From Bacteroidales bacterium (GTDB lineage: Bacteria; Bacteroidota; Bacteroidia; Bacteroidales; Bacteroidaceae), in the NCBI GenBank assembly GCA_015654535.1, contig JAATGU010000059.1, positions 33,478 through 97,477 of the forward strand: a stretch of DNA of 64,000 bases, given 5' to 3'. The notes beneath the pieces are model-generated. The model saw only the letters and a program-made list of their open reading frames with translations, did no database searches and was not told where the DNA came from. This document shows, in pieces, positions 30,466-40,700 of this stretch; the stretch's first letter is position 1; each line of letters begins with the position of its first letter. The position numbers and the translations under genes were made by a program.

Positions 30466-32592
30466 ATGCAAAAGAATATTTTTGTTTCTTTACTTAGTGT
30501 CTTGTTACTATTTTCTTGTCAGCAGGTAAATGCAGGTGAAGTTACAGTTACTGCAACTAAACAAAACCCTTTACGTGCTCCGGCTTATCCTTTGGTAACT
30601 GTAGATCCTTATTTTAGTGCATGGCAATTTTCTAACGAACTATATAGCGAGCCTGTAAGGCATTGGACAGGTACAGAATATCCTCTTATAGGGGTATTGC
30701 GTGTTGATGGTAAATCATATCGATTTATGGGAGTGGAGAATTTGCCGTTAAAAGTGATCTTACCCACTGCTGCAACAGAAAAATGGGATGCTGAAGCTTT
30801 CACAACAACAGCGATGCAGAAATCAGCTAATGTACTTCCCACTCAAACATTCTATACTTTTGAGTGCGGACCGATAGAACTTTCGTTGATATTTACCGCA
30901 CCATTGTTAATGGGTGATTTGGATTTAATGTCACGTCCTATTAATTATATTACTTATCAGGTAAAAGCTACCGACAATAAGTTGCATGATGTGCAGATTT
31001 ATTTTGATACAACTCCACAATGGGCGGTAAACGAAGATAGTCAAAAAGTTGATTTTGAAAAAATCGACAATAAAAACGGTATTTCCTATCTTAAAACGGG
31101 AACAATTGAACAACCTGTGCTGCAAAAGAAAGGTGACGATCTTCGTATCGATTGGGGATATTTCTATTTAGCCGGTAAGACAGATAAGGATGCTACTTTG
31201 AGTTTCGGTGATTATCGCTTATCAAAAAAAGAATTTGCCACTAAAGGGAAGATAAATTCCAGCTTGGCAACTTTCTGTTCTGACATAAAAAAGAAGATGA
31301 TTGTCTTGACATATTCTCGTAATTTAGGGAAAATATCATCTACATCCAATAACGGATTCTTAATGCTTGGTTATGACGACCTCTACTCCATTCAATATTA
31401 TCATAATAACCTAATGCCTTATTGGAAACACAATGGAACAGTAAACATATACCAGGAGTTCGAGAAAGCAAGTTCCGATTATGCATCTATCATGAAACGA
31501 TGCGAAGATTTTAATACAAGAATGATGAACGATGCTGCAAAATCAGGAGGAGAGAAATATGCCGATCTCTGTGCCTTAGCTTATCGTCAAGCAATTGCGG
31601 CACATAAACTGGTTCAAGACAAAGACGGCAACTTATTGTTTTTTTCAAAAGAGAATTTCAGCAACGGATCTATCGGTACAGTGGATGTTACTTACCCCTC
31701 TGCTCCTTTATTTTTAGTCTATAATCCGGATTTATTAAAAGGGATGTTAAACCCTATATTCTATTTTAGCGAAAGTGGTAAATGGACAAAGCCTTTTGCA
31801 GCACATGATGTGGGGACATATCCGCAAGCTAACGGACAAACCTACGGAGGTGATATGCCCGTGGAAGAGAGTGGCAATATGTTGATTTTAGTAACTGCAA
31901 TTGCCAAAATAGAAGGGAATGCCGATTATGCAAAGAAACATTGGGATGTGCTCACTACTTGGGCAGATTACTTGATCGGTGAAGGATTAGATCCTGCTAA
32001 CCAGCTATGTACAGATGACTTTGCGGGGCATTTTGCCCATAATGCTAACCTATCAATTAAGGCCATTATGGGTATTACAGGATACGGAACTCTTGCTGAT
32101 ATGCTTGGAAAGAAAGATGTTGCAGATAAATACTTATCCACAGCCAAAGAGATGGCACAGAGATGGGAGAAGATGGCAAATGATGGAGATCATTACAAAT
32201 TGACTTTTGATCAGACAGGAACCTGGAGCCAAAAATATAATCTGGTTTGGGACAAAATGCTTGGTTTGAATGTTTTTTCCCCGGATATTGCCAAGAAAGA
32301 AGTGGCTTACTACCTGACAAAACAAAACCCTTATGGTTTACCTTTGGATAGTCGTAAGACATATACAAAATCCGATTGGATTATGTGGACTGCTTTACTT
32401 GCTACTACAGAAAAAGACTTCGGTACATTAATTGATCCTGTTTATAAATATGCCAATGAAACAACTACTCGTATGCCTTTGAGCGACTGGCACGAAACAA
32501 CAAACGGCAACAGTGTGGGATTCAGGGCGCGTTCTGTTGTAGGCGGCTATTTTATGAAGATGTTGGATGCTAAATTAGGCACAAAAAAATAA
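30466..32592 (+). CDS. Glutaminase family protein (DUF4964/DUF5127/DUF4965/DUF1793-type)
   Basis: RAPAYPLVTVDPYFSAWQFSNELYSEPVRHWTG...IGVLRVDGKSYRFMG; SYRQ/WADYL...LDPANQLCTDDFAGHFAHNANLSIKAIMGI; MPLSDWHETTNG. Confidence 0.85.
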   Translation: MQKNIFVSLLSVLLLFSCQQVNAGEVTVTATKQNPLRAPAYPLVTVDPYFSAWQFSNELYSEPVRHWTGTEYPLIGVLRVDGKSYRFMGVENLPLKVILPTAATEKWDAEAFTTTAMQKSANVLPTQTFYTFECGPIELSLIFTAPLLMGDLDLMSRPINYITYQVKATDNKLHDVQIYFDTTPQWAVNEDSQKVDFEKIDNKNGISYLKTGTIEQPVLQKKGDDLRIDWGYFYLAGKTDKDATLSFGDYRLSKKEFATKGKINSSLATFCSDIKKKMIVLTYSRNLGKISSTSNNGFLMLGYDDLYSIQYYHNNLMPYWKHNGTVNIYQEFEKASSDYASIMKRCEDFNTRMMNDAAKSGGEKYADLCALAYRQAIAAHKLVQDKDGNLLFFSKENFSNGSIGTVDVTYPSAPLFLVYNPDLLKGMLNPIFYFSESGKWTKPFAAHDVGTYPQANGQTYGGDMPVEESGNMLILVTAIAKIEGNADYAKKHWDVLTTWADYLIGEGLDPANQLCTDDFAGHFAHNANLSIKAIMGITGYGTLADMLGKKDVADKYLSTAKEMAQRWEKMANDGDHYKLTFDQTGTWSQKYNLVWDKMLGLNVFSPDIAKKEVAYYLTKQNPYGLPLDSRKTYTKSDWIMWTALLATTEKDFGTLIDPVYKYANETTTRMPLSDWHETTNGNSVGFRARSVVGGYFMKMLDAKLGTKK

Positions 32593-32875
32593 ATAATGAA
32601 GAACAGCTATTTAATGTCATTTGTTTTTTACTGTTGTTTTCTTTATGTGTAGACAAAAGTTCGGCTACGAATTACGAATATTGATGGTAAGATTAGTGTT
32701 TTTAAGTATATTATAAAACAATTCCATGTTCGCGTCCGTATCCATGCAATCTTCTGCCATTCATTCTGTTTTTGCGGTAATGTACACTTAGCATACTTTT
32801 CTTTAAAATCTTTTCCACAGAATTATCCTTTTTAAATAATAATATGTAAATTTGTTCCCTTATAACAAGAATGAT

Positions 32876-34150
32876 ATGGCACAACCATTAGCAGAAAGAC
32901 TTCGGCCAAAGTCACTTGACGACTATATTGGCCAGAAACATTTAGTGGGGGAGGGAGCGATCTTGCGTAAAATGATTGATGCGGGCCGTATTTCGTCGTT
33001 CATTCTTTGGGGACCCCCCGGAGTAGGAAAAACAACCCTTGCCCAGATCATAGCCAATAAACTGGAAACTCCTTTCTATACTTTGAGCGCTGTGAGTTCG
33101 GGTGTGAAAGATGTGCGTGAAGTGATTGAAAAAGCCAAAAGCAGCCGTTTCTTTTCTCAAGCCAGCCCCATTTTATTTATTGATGAAATTCACCGATTCA
33201 GTAAGTCACAACAAGATTCTTTGTTAGGAGCGGTGGAGAATGGTACGGTGACATTGATTGGCGCTACCACCGAGAATCCTTCCTTTGAAGTTATTCGTCC
33301 GCTTCTTTCCCGCTGTCAACTTTATGTGTTAAAATCTCTCGAAAAAGAAGATTTACTGGAACTATTGCATCATGCACTTACCAAAGATACCATACTCAAG
33401 GAAAAGAATATAGAAATTAAAGAGACTGATGCTATGCTTCGCTTTTCGGGCGGGGACGCACGCAAGTTGCTTAATATACTTGAACTGGTGGTTGATTCCG
33501 ATAGTGAAGATCCCATCGTGATTACTGATGATAAAGTAGTAGAAAGACTTCAACAGAATCCTTTGGCTTATGACAAGGACGGAGAAATACACTATGACAT
33601 CATTTCTGCTTTTATTAAAAGTATTCGTGGGAGTGACCCCGATGGTGCCATTTATTGGCTGGCACGTATGGTGGAAGGTGGAGAAGATCCATCTTTTATT
33701 GCCCGCCGATTGGTGATTTCGGCTTCAGAAGATATCGGTTTAGCCAATCCTAATGCCTTGTTGCTTGCGAATGCCTGCTTTGATACACTAATGAAAATAG
33801 GATGGCCTGAAGGAAGGATTACTCTGGCACAAGCCACTATTTATTTAGCAACTAGTCCTAAAAGTAATTCTGCCTATTTGGCCATTGATAGTGCACTTGA
33901 GTTAGTGAGAAATACGGGCAATCTTCCTGTTCCGCTACATTTGCGCAATGCACCCACCAAATTAATGAAGCAGTTAGGGTATGGTGCAGACTATAAATAT
34001 GCACACGATTATAAAGACAATTTTGTAAAACAACAGTTTCTTCCCGATGAACTAAAAACTCAATCAATTTGGCATCCGCAGAATAATTCTGCTGAGGTAA
34101 AGCTGAAAGAACACATGAAGCAACTTTGGGGAGATCGGTATAATGAATGA
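32876..34150 (+). CDS. rarA: Replication-associated recombination protein A (RarA/MgsA AAA+ ATPase)
   Basis: [27 protein letters not shown]...[19 protein letters not shown]...[18 protein letters not shown] 32876 preferred. Confidence 0.95.
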   Translation: MAQPLAERLRPKSLDDYIGQKHLVGEGAILRKMIDAGRISSFILWGPPGVGKTTLAQIIANKLETPFYTLSAVSSGVKDVREVIEKAKSSRFFSQASPILFIDEIHRFSKSQQDSLLGAVENGTVTLIGATTENPSFEVIRPLLSRCQLYVLKSLEKEDLLELLHHALTKDTILKEKNIEIKETDAMLRFSGGDARKLLNILELVVDSDSEDPIVITDDKVVERLQQNPLAYDKDGEIHYDIISAFIKSIRGSDPDGAIYWLARMVEGGEDPSFIARRLVISASEDIGLANPNALLLANACFDTLMKIGWPEGRITLAQATIYLATSPKSNSAYLAIDSALELVRNTGNLPVPLHLRNAPTKLMKQLGYGADYKYAHDYKDNFVKQQFLPDELKTQSIWHPQNNSAEVKLKEHMKQLWGDRYNE

Positions 34151-34169
34151 TTTATTAATTAAATAGAAT

Positions 34170-35126
34170 ATGAAAATAGTAGTATTAGACGGCTATGGAA
34201 TGAATCCTGGCGATTTATCTTGGGATGACCTGAAAGCCTTGGGCGATTGCACCGTGTATGATCGCACTGCTGCTGCCGATATAGTTATTCGTGCTAAGGG
34301 TGCAGAGGCTATATTGACTAATAAAGTGGTGATCAGTGCGGAAATTATCGCAGCTCTTCCCGAATTGAAATATATCGGCGTAACGGCAACTGGTTATAAT
34401 GTAGTGGATATTACTGCTGCCAAAGAGCGAGGTATTGTGGTAACAAATATACCTGCCTATAGTACAATGTCTGTGGCTCAAATGGTTTTTGCACACATAC
34501 TTAACATTGCGCAGCAGGTATCTCTTCATTCTCAGGAAGTGAAAAACGGACGTTGGGCAATCAATCCTGATTTTTGTTTCTGGGATACTTCGCTGATCGA
34601 ATTAGATGGTTTGAAACTTGGTCTCATCGGACTTGGACATACTGGTAATGCTACTGCTCGGGTAGCCCTTGGTTTCGGCATGAATGTTTGTGCTTATACT
34701 TCTAAATCTCAACTTCAATTACCTCCTGAAATTAAAATAATGACGATGGATGAGATCTTTATGGAGTGTGATATTGTGAGTCTTCACTGTCCGCTTACGG
34801 AAGAAACCAATAATCTTGTCAATGCAAAACGGTTGGCAAGTATGAAGCCAACAGCTATCCTGATCAATACTGGTCGTGGTCAGTTGATTAATGAGCAAGA
34901 TCTAGCCGATGCGCTAAATAATGGAGTAATTTATGCCGCTGGTGTAGATGTACTTTCTTCAGAACCTCCACGGGCAGATAATCCCTTACTTGCAGCCAAA
35001 AACTGTTTTATTACTCCACATATTGCTTGGGCAACCAAGGCTGCCCGCATTCGTTTAATGAATGTCGTGACAGAGAATGTTAAAGCTTTTATAGCGGGTA
35101 AGGCTATTAATAACGTAGCAAAATAG
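34170..35126 (+). CDS. D-2-hydroxyacid dehydrogenase
   Basis: LKLGLIGLGHTGNATARVALGFGMNV; INTGRGQLINEQDLADALN; GVDVLSSEPPRADNPLL. Confidence 0.93.
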   Translation: MKIVVLDGYGMNPGDLSWDDLKALGDCTVYDRTAAADIVIRAKGAEAILTNKVVISAEIIAALPELKYIGVTATGYNVVDITAAKERGIVVTNIPAYSTMSVAQMVFAHILNIAQQVSLHSQEVKNGRWAINPDFCFWDTSLIELDGLKLGLIGLGHTGNATARVALGFGMNVCAYTSKSQLQLPPEIKIMTMDEIFMECDIVSLHCPLTEETNNLVNAKRLASMKPTAILINTGRGQLINEQDLADALNNGVIYAAGVDVLSSEPPRADNPLLAAKNCFITPHIAWATKAARIRLMNVVTENVKAFIAGKAINNVAK

Positions 35127-35150
35127 CTTTTTGTCCTTTATACGTTTAAT

Positions 35151-35192
35151 AATAAAGCAAAGTCATCTAAATGGAGATGATTTTGCTTTATT
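35151..35192. terminator. Bidirectional terminator hairpin
   Basis: AATAAAGCAAA gTCATCT aaatgg AGATGAt TTTGCTTTATT between convergent genes. Confidence 0.75.
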
Positions 35193-35226
35193 TGTTATCA
35201 TGGTTATTTTCTGGATATTATAACAA

Positions 35227-36165
35227 TCAGAAATAGAATCGAATACCTCCCTGAACATTTATCCGTGAAATGCCACTTGATTCATCTTTATCATACTTAG
35301 CACCCTCTTGCTTGGGAAGACTTGCACCAATACAACTTGTCGATATTCCCAGTCCAACGTGTTTATTAAGCATGTATTCCATACCTAAATCAAGATTGGT
35401 TCCTAATCTTGTGAAATGATAATACTCATCATCATAGATAAAAACGCCCAGACCAATACCGTATTTAAAGACCCAGTTCTTATATTTTGAACGTATCAGA
35501 AATGAAGGAGCCAGATAGGAAAGTCTCAAATCTCCGTCAGGTAATGAAGCCTTGAACCCGGAGTACTGTAATCCAAATCCCAAACCTTTGGAGAATACCC
35601 GGTCGTATTCCAACTTCCACTCCATACCACCTTTGGATTTGTAAGATTGACCGAAGGATGAATATAACTTACTGGTAATCCATCCATACCCCACGTTAGC
35701 AGTTATTGTGTTAAGTGGAGCCCGACGTTCTTTCTTTTGTTCTTCTGTCATTTTTTTATTTAGTGCAATTGCTTTTTGCACCGGATTGGGAAGTACCGTG
35801 TCAGTCACCATATCTGTCATTCGTAACATCATTCCCGAAATCTGATGGCAAGAACTTCCCCAGAACGAAGGATTCAAATGGTTTACAAGGGCAAACCCAT
35901 TTCCTCCCACTTTTGCCGTTTCCTGACGTGCAAGCCTCAATACCTGATCATAGTTGCATTTTGTAGACATACCACCATCTATTACCGATACTTTTCCAAG
36001 AGGTTCAGCACTGTTTGGCACCAGTTCTTCTGGTTCAAAAACAATAACGGAATCGGCCGAAGCCAAGGCCGGATAAGTTTTCATCACATCCGTTATTACG
36101 CGGGGAGCACAAGAAGACAAAAGCAGCAAAAAGAAAGCTGCCGATAAAGTTTTACGTATTTTCAT
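35227..36165 (-). CDS. Hypothetical outer-membrane lipoprotein
   Basis: Lipobox LLLSSC; C-terminal beta-strand alternation ending INVQGGIRFYF. Confidence 0.65.
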   Translation of the reverse strand: MKIRKTLSAAFFLLLLSSCAPRVITDVMKTYPALASADSVIVFEPEELVPNSAEPLGKVSVIDGGMSTKCNYDQVLRLARQETAKVGGNGFALVNHLNPSFWGSSCHQISGMMLRMTDMVTDTVLPNPVQKAIALNKKMTEEQKKERRAPLNTITANVGYGWITSKLYSSFGQSYKSKGGMEWKLEYDRVFSKGLGFGLQYSGFKASLPDGDLRLSYLAPSFLIRSKYKNWVFKYGIGLGVFIYDDEYYHFTRLGTNLDLGMEYMLNKHVGLGISTSCIGASLPKQEGAKYDKDESSGISRINVQGGIRFYF

Positions 36166-36266
36166 TTAAAAATTCTTTTAATCGGGTTACAGTCAATATT
36201 ATTTTTTGATTAATTTTTCTACTATTTTATTCTTTAAATTATTCATTGACTATATTATTGCCACTT

Positions 36267-36683
36267 TTAATTTAACACACTTCTTAATGCATTATCAATA
36301 TTACGTATTAATTCTGGCAACAAAATTTGATCAAACTGATAAGAAAATTTAAGCTCACTCTGTGGAATATTGAAATCATCAATCTCTCCCCTCACAAAGA
36401 GAGCCCCTCTATTATCTCTGATAAATTCAATGCTAGTGAATTCTCCAAGGGGACAAAATAGCACATAATTTATTTTCGAGTCATTCATCAACGCTAAATC
36501 TTTCTTTAATTGTTCTATTTCCTTGATATTAACTTCATATTTCTTCTTTGCAGAGAAAATAGAAACATTCAACTCCATATCAAAATTTACATACTGTGGG
36601 TCTTCATCTTTATATTGCAGAAAAAATCCGAACCATTTCATCATTGTCATTTTTTGGCAATTTAGAAAAAAAACTTCTGACAT
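36267..36683 (-). CDS. Small acidic protein, putative immunity protein (possibly WapI-like)
   Basis: Follows RHS toxin locus; FCPLGEFTSIEFIRDNRGALFVRGEIDD...ELKFSYQFDQILLPELI; ATG 36683 preferred over GTG 36719. Confidence 0.45.
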   Translation of the reverse strand: MSEVFFLNCQKMTMMKWFGFFLQYKDEDPQYVNFDMELNVSIFSAKKKYEVNIKEIEQLKKDLALMNDSKINYVLFCPLGEFTSIEFIRDNRGALFVRGEIDDFNIPQSELKFSYQFDQILLPELIRNIDNALRSVLN

Positions 36684-36690
36684 ATCCAAT

Positions 36691-36876
36691 TTAGTATTTA
36701 AAATTATAGAATTTACCACTAGAATAAAAAAGCCGATGATATATTATACCATATTTATCCCAATTGTATACATTCCGTTTATGACTTTTTCTTCCTGCAG
36801 CCATATCACTTCCCGTCCAAACATTCTGACCTTGGAAATACGAGGTTACTCCACCAATCGCTGCTCCAGATAATAG
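36691..36876 (-). pseudogene. Displaced RHS tip remnant
   Basis: Open frame without start: LLSGAAIGGVTSYFQGQNVWTGSDMAAGRKSHKRNVYNWDKYG..., an RHS pre-toxin-like GAAIGG..GQNVWTG..AGR motif. Confidence 0.55.
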
Positions 36877-37046
36877 TCAGGATATATTTTTTCGTATGAA
36901 AAATCATCATCAAACTGAAATAGTAACAGATCCTGCAATTCCGGAATATCTTTAAAAGCATCCCCTATATAATCACCAATAGCTAATATGCTTCCAAAAG
37001 GAATTTTATCTATAATATCAAAAAACAGATTAATTTCATTAATCAA
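36846..37046 (-). pseudogene. Putative truncated small (immunity-like) ORF
   Basis: 66 aa MINEINLFFDIIDKIPFGSILAIGDYIGDAFKDIPELQD...; 3' end runs into RHS remnant in another frame. Confidence 0.35.
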
Positions 37047-37209
37047 ATATTATCAACATTTTCCATATAATTAAAATTTAGCCTTTATTAGTTCTAAAAA
37101 CAGATGATAATTCTTCTCTTGAGTACCAGGAACTATTACAGGCCTATTCCAATTCATTCATTATTTTAGTATTTAAAACGACAATATATTTATTGTCTAC
37201 AATTAATGC

Positions 37210-37263
37210 GAATCAGGAGTTAAAAGATTAGTGGAATAAATACAATAATTCAACTCCTGATTC
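37210..37263 (-). terminator. Hairpin downstream of the 37281-37757 gene
   Basis: GAATCAGGAGTT ... AACTCCTGATTC, 12-bp stem. Confidence 0.5.
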
Positions 37264-37280
37264 ATATTAATAATTAGAAA

Positions 37281-37757
37281 CTATTTTGAGCAACTTTCAT
37301 CAAGCAAATTCTCACTGATAAAGAAGTTTCGCATATCTTCGTTAAATCGCTCCTTATCAAAATCCTTAATCTTTTGTGGGTATTTTAAATTTTCTAAATA
37401 GTTCATTAATTCTTTTGCTATCATTCGTAGACCGTCCATCTTATCAGACTTTTTAAAAGTCTCATAATTGAGCTTTATCTCCATAGTGAAATGTTTTTTT
37501 ATATGGGTTTCACCGAAGCCTAGTTTTGGTTTATAAGTCCGATCTTCTACGTATTGAGGACGACTTGGCTGAAATTGGCGAAATTCATCAAATTCTGGGC
37601 GTACACATATAATACTAATAAGATATTTTTCAACCTTCTCACTATATACTTTATCTTTCATAAAAGTCCGTATTTTCATTTCTAATTCACTCATGTCATC
37701 ATCTTTAGATGTCAAATCGAAATCTCCTGAAAAAGTTTGGTATATTGACACATTCAT
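37281..37757 (-). CDS. Putative cognate immunity protein of RHS toxin (Imm44-like)
   Basis: 158 aa, immediately 3' (26 bp) of the RHS gene on the same strand; MNVSIYQTFSGDFDLTSKDDDMSELEMKIRTF...RMIAKELMNYLENLKYP. Confidence 0.55.
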   Translation of the reverse strand: MNVSIYQTFSGDFDLTSKDDDMSELEMKIRTFMKDKVYSEKVEKYLISIICVRPEFDEFRQFQPSRPQYVEDRTYKPKLGFGETHIKKHFTMEIKLNYETFKKSDKMDGLRMIAKELMNYLENLKYPQKIKDFDKERFNEDMRNFFISENLLDESCSK

Positions 37758-37782
37758 AACATTATATATTTATAGTTTTAGT

Positions 37783-40700
37783 TTATCTGAAAATTCTATT
37801 TCCCGGTTGGAGGGTTCCATATTTAATGGCATAACCATAGATCATTATTTTTTCTTGTATCTTTATTTCGATAGTATTTCCATAATATATAGGTTTCATA
37901 TAAACGCCCCAATCCTCTAAATCCCTTTTAGGATATCGTTCAAATCCTTTTGTAGTCTCTCCATACTTCCAAACTTCTCCTTGGTTTAAATAAACTTTTC
38001 CTCCTCTTACATTAGGATAATATCCGCTTCGAGTTGCTTGCAATTCATACGTAAATCCCTGTTTAAGAGTTAAGCTCCTTTTTGCTATCTGCGCAATTTC
38101 TCTTGCCTGTTTAGCAATTAATTCTCCATTATCATAAGCAAATTTAAAGGTTGCTACACCATAGGCAGCAGGAATTAATACATCATCAATTACTCCGGCA
38201 CCAGAAGCATCGTCAGCTAATAATAGCAGCGAAGAAGAGGCATACGAATATGCATTGTAATTCCATGAATTTCCCGCATTATAAACAGCTTCATCAACCT
38301 TTCTTTCTGAGGAAGAATAGTCGGTATTCCCAATACTTCCTCCACCGCCGGCAGACGTAGTCCAATGGAAATCGTATTTCCAATCCGTTCCGGAACCTGT
38401 AGCTCCAACAGCTACTCCAGCACTTACATAAGGTGTACTTATCCCTCCAACAAAAGTAACTGTCCCCGGATTTGTTATACCATAAGCACCCACGTATCCA
38501 CCCAATGCCCCTATACCAATACCTAAATATGTTGAGGCGGATTTATAATCCCATTGTAATGGATTCAATTCCCCTTGATTAGATGAAACGCCTCCAATAT
38601 ATGCACCCACAACGGCTCCTACAACAAGCCAGATACATTCCCCGTTTTCATCCACATAACGCAAAGGATTATTCAATCCGTACGCATAACGGTTGAAGTT
38701 TTGCAGGTTATCAGGGAGTTGCACGTACGGGTCCGGACTCAGAAAGCGCCCTACTACCGGATCGTAAAGACGGGCATTCATATTAATTAATCCAAAGATC
38801 GCAAGATGCTCATGTCCTGTGTAGCCTCTGTCCAAAAAAAGCTCAGGTTCACTTCCGGAGTCATACACCGTTTGATTTACAGGATTACGCAATCGACCCC
38901 ATGCATCGTAACTATATTCGGCAGTTAAACTACCTGAGTCATCCGTGATATGCGTGATGCTCCCCAAATAGTCCCGACAAATGTAATATAACTTCCATGT
39001 TCCGTTTTGTTTTACATATACGGAAGAAGCACTGTAATAATCGCCCCCAAGATACAACTTTTCTTTATCCGCACCAACTTTTTGATCTATTTCGTATACA
39101 CCACCAAGATAATACCGTGTTAAATAGTTATTATTACCATCTTTTATCGCCATTTTAATCCGTTGATAGTCGGAATTGTATGTAAACTGTGCCGTATAAC
39201 TGTTTTCAGTAATAGTGTTCGGACGCATAAAGGATGTGTAAGTGGCTTGTTGTGTTCTTAATAATGATGATGGAATGTTGGAAACAGGCGTTATTTCATT
39301 CAATGCATACTTATTGTAGCTCATTGAACCGGCATCACTTTTGGAGAGTATATTACCAATAGGGCTATACGCTATCGTTGCATCTTTATAGCCAGTCAGT
39401 CTGTTCATATCATCATATAAAAAATCTTCGGATAGATTCCGGTTAATATCCTTACGAGAAGTTAAGTTTCCATTAGACGGATTAAAGTCATAAGAGCTAT
39501 TCATGAATGTGCCACTTGCTGTAGAGCCGGCATTTCTTCCTGTGGGAATACCGTATGAATTATACGTGTAATTCCTTGTTACATTTCCGGTGACAATCTT
39601 AGTCGGATTTCCAAAATTATCAATAGCCTGCAAATCCCAAATCAATGTGTTATTGCTTAATTTTACTGATTTCAGATGTCCGTTTGCATACAGATAGTTT
39701 TCCGATGCAATGGATTCGTTTTGGGACTGATAAGTTGTTGCCATTACTCTTCCGTTTACATAAGTGTAGCTTTTTTGTAACCAAATTCCATCCGGAGCAA
39801 GTTCTTTTTCTGTTAATACATTTCCGTAACTATCGTAAGTATAGGCGGAAGAAGTACCGTTATTACTAACAGCGGACGTTAACAGGTGATCACTGTTGTA
39901 TGAATAATTAGTATTGAATTCATCGGTGGTTTTAGTCAACATCTTGCCAAATTCATCGAAAGTATAACTCACACTCCTTCCTTCCGCATCGGTTTCTTTA
40001 TTGACATAGCCATATTTATCATAAGCATATTCTTTTTTTCCGGCACTGGGGTCATTAAGGGCTGTTTTCCTACCATATTCATCGTATGAAAAAGTTGTTT
40101 CAATATCATCGGCTATTTTTATGGATTCAGGATTTCCGTTGGAAAGATAGGTATAAGTGATTGTGCCGGATGGATCACTCACACTCGTCACATTGTTAGT
40201 ACCATCTATTGTCTTTGTAGTAGTAATTCCATCTTTAGTTTCAGAAGTACTTTTACCGGAATAGTTATAAGAAGTGACTTTTCCTGAAGCATAAGAGATC
40301 TTTACGGGTCTGTCATATCCGTCATATTCATAATTATTCCATAACGTTGCGCTATTTCCGCTAAACGGAAGAGATTCTTTTTGCAGGCGGACGCTTGAAT
40401 CATAAACTTTATCAATACTAATTACTTCACCATTAAACTGGGTCACACTGTTTCTTAACTCTTTTCCAAGACAATTATAAAGAGTGATTGTGGTTGGGTT
40501 ATTTGTAGATGTTTTTTTTATTGAATAAATAGCCTGAGATACAGTCTGATTCCATGCCAGTTCATTTGTCTCTATAATGTTGTCAGGATAAGTTGTCTTT
40601 ATTAAATTACCCATATCATCATACTCATACAATGTAGAATGGTTTTTATAGTCGTTTGACAATTGCAAAAGGCCACTGCTATGGTATGTATAAATGGTTT

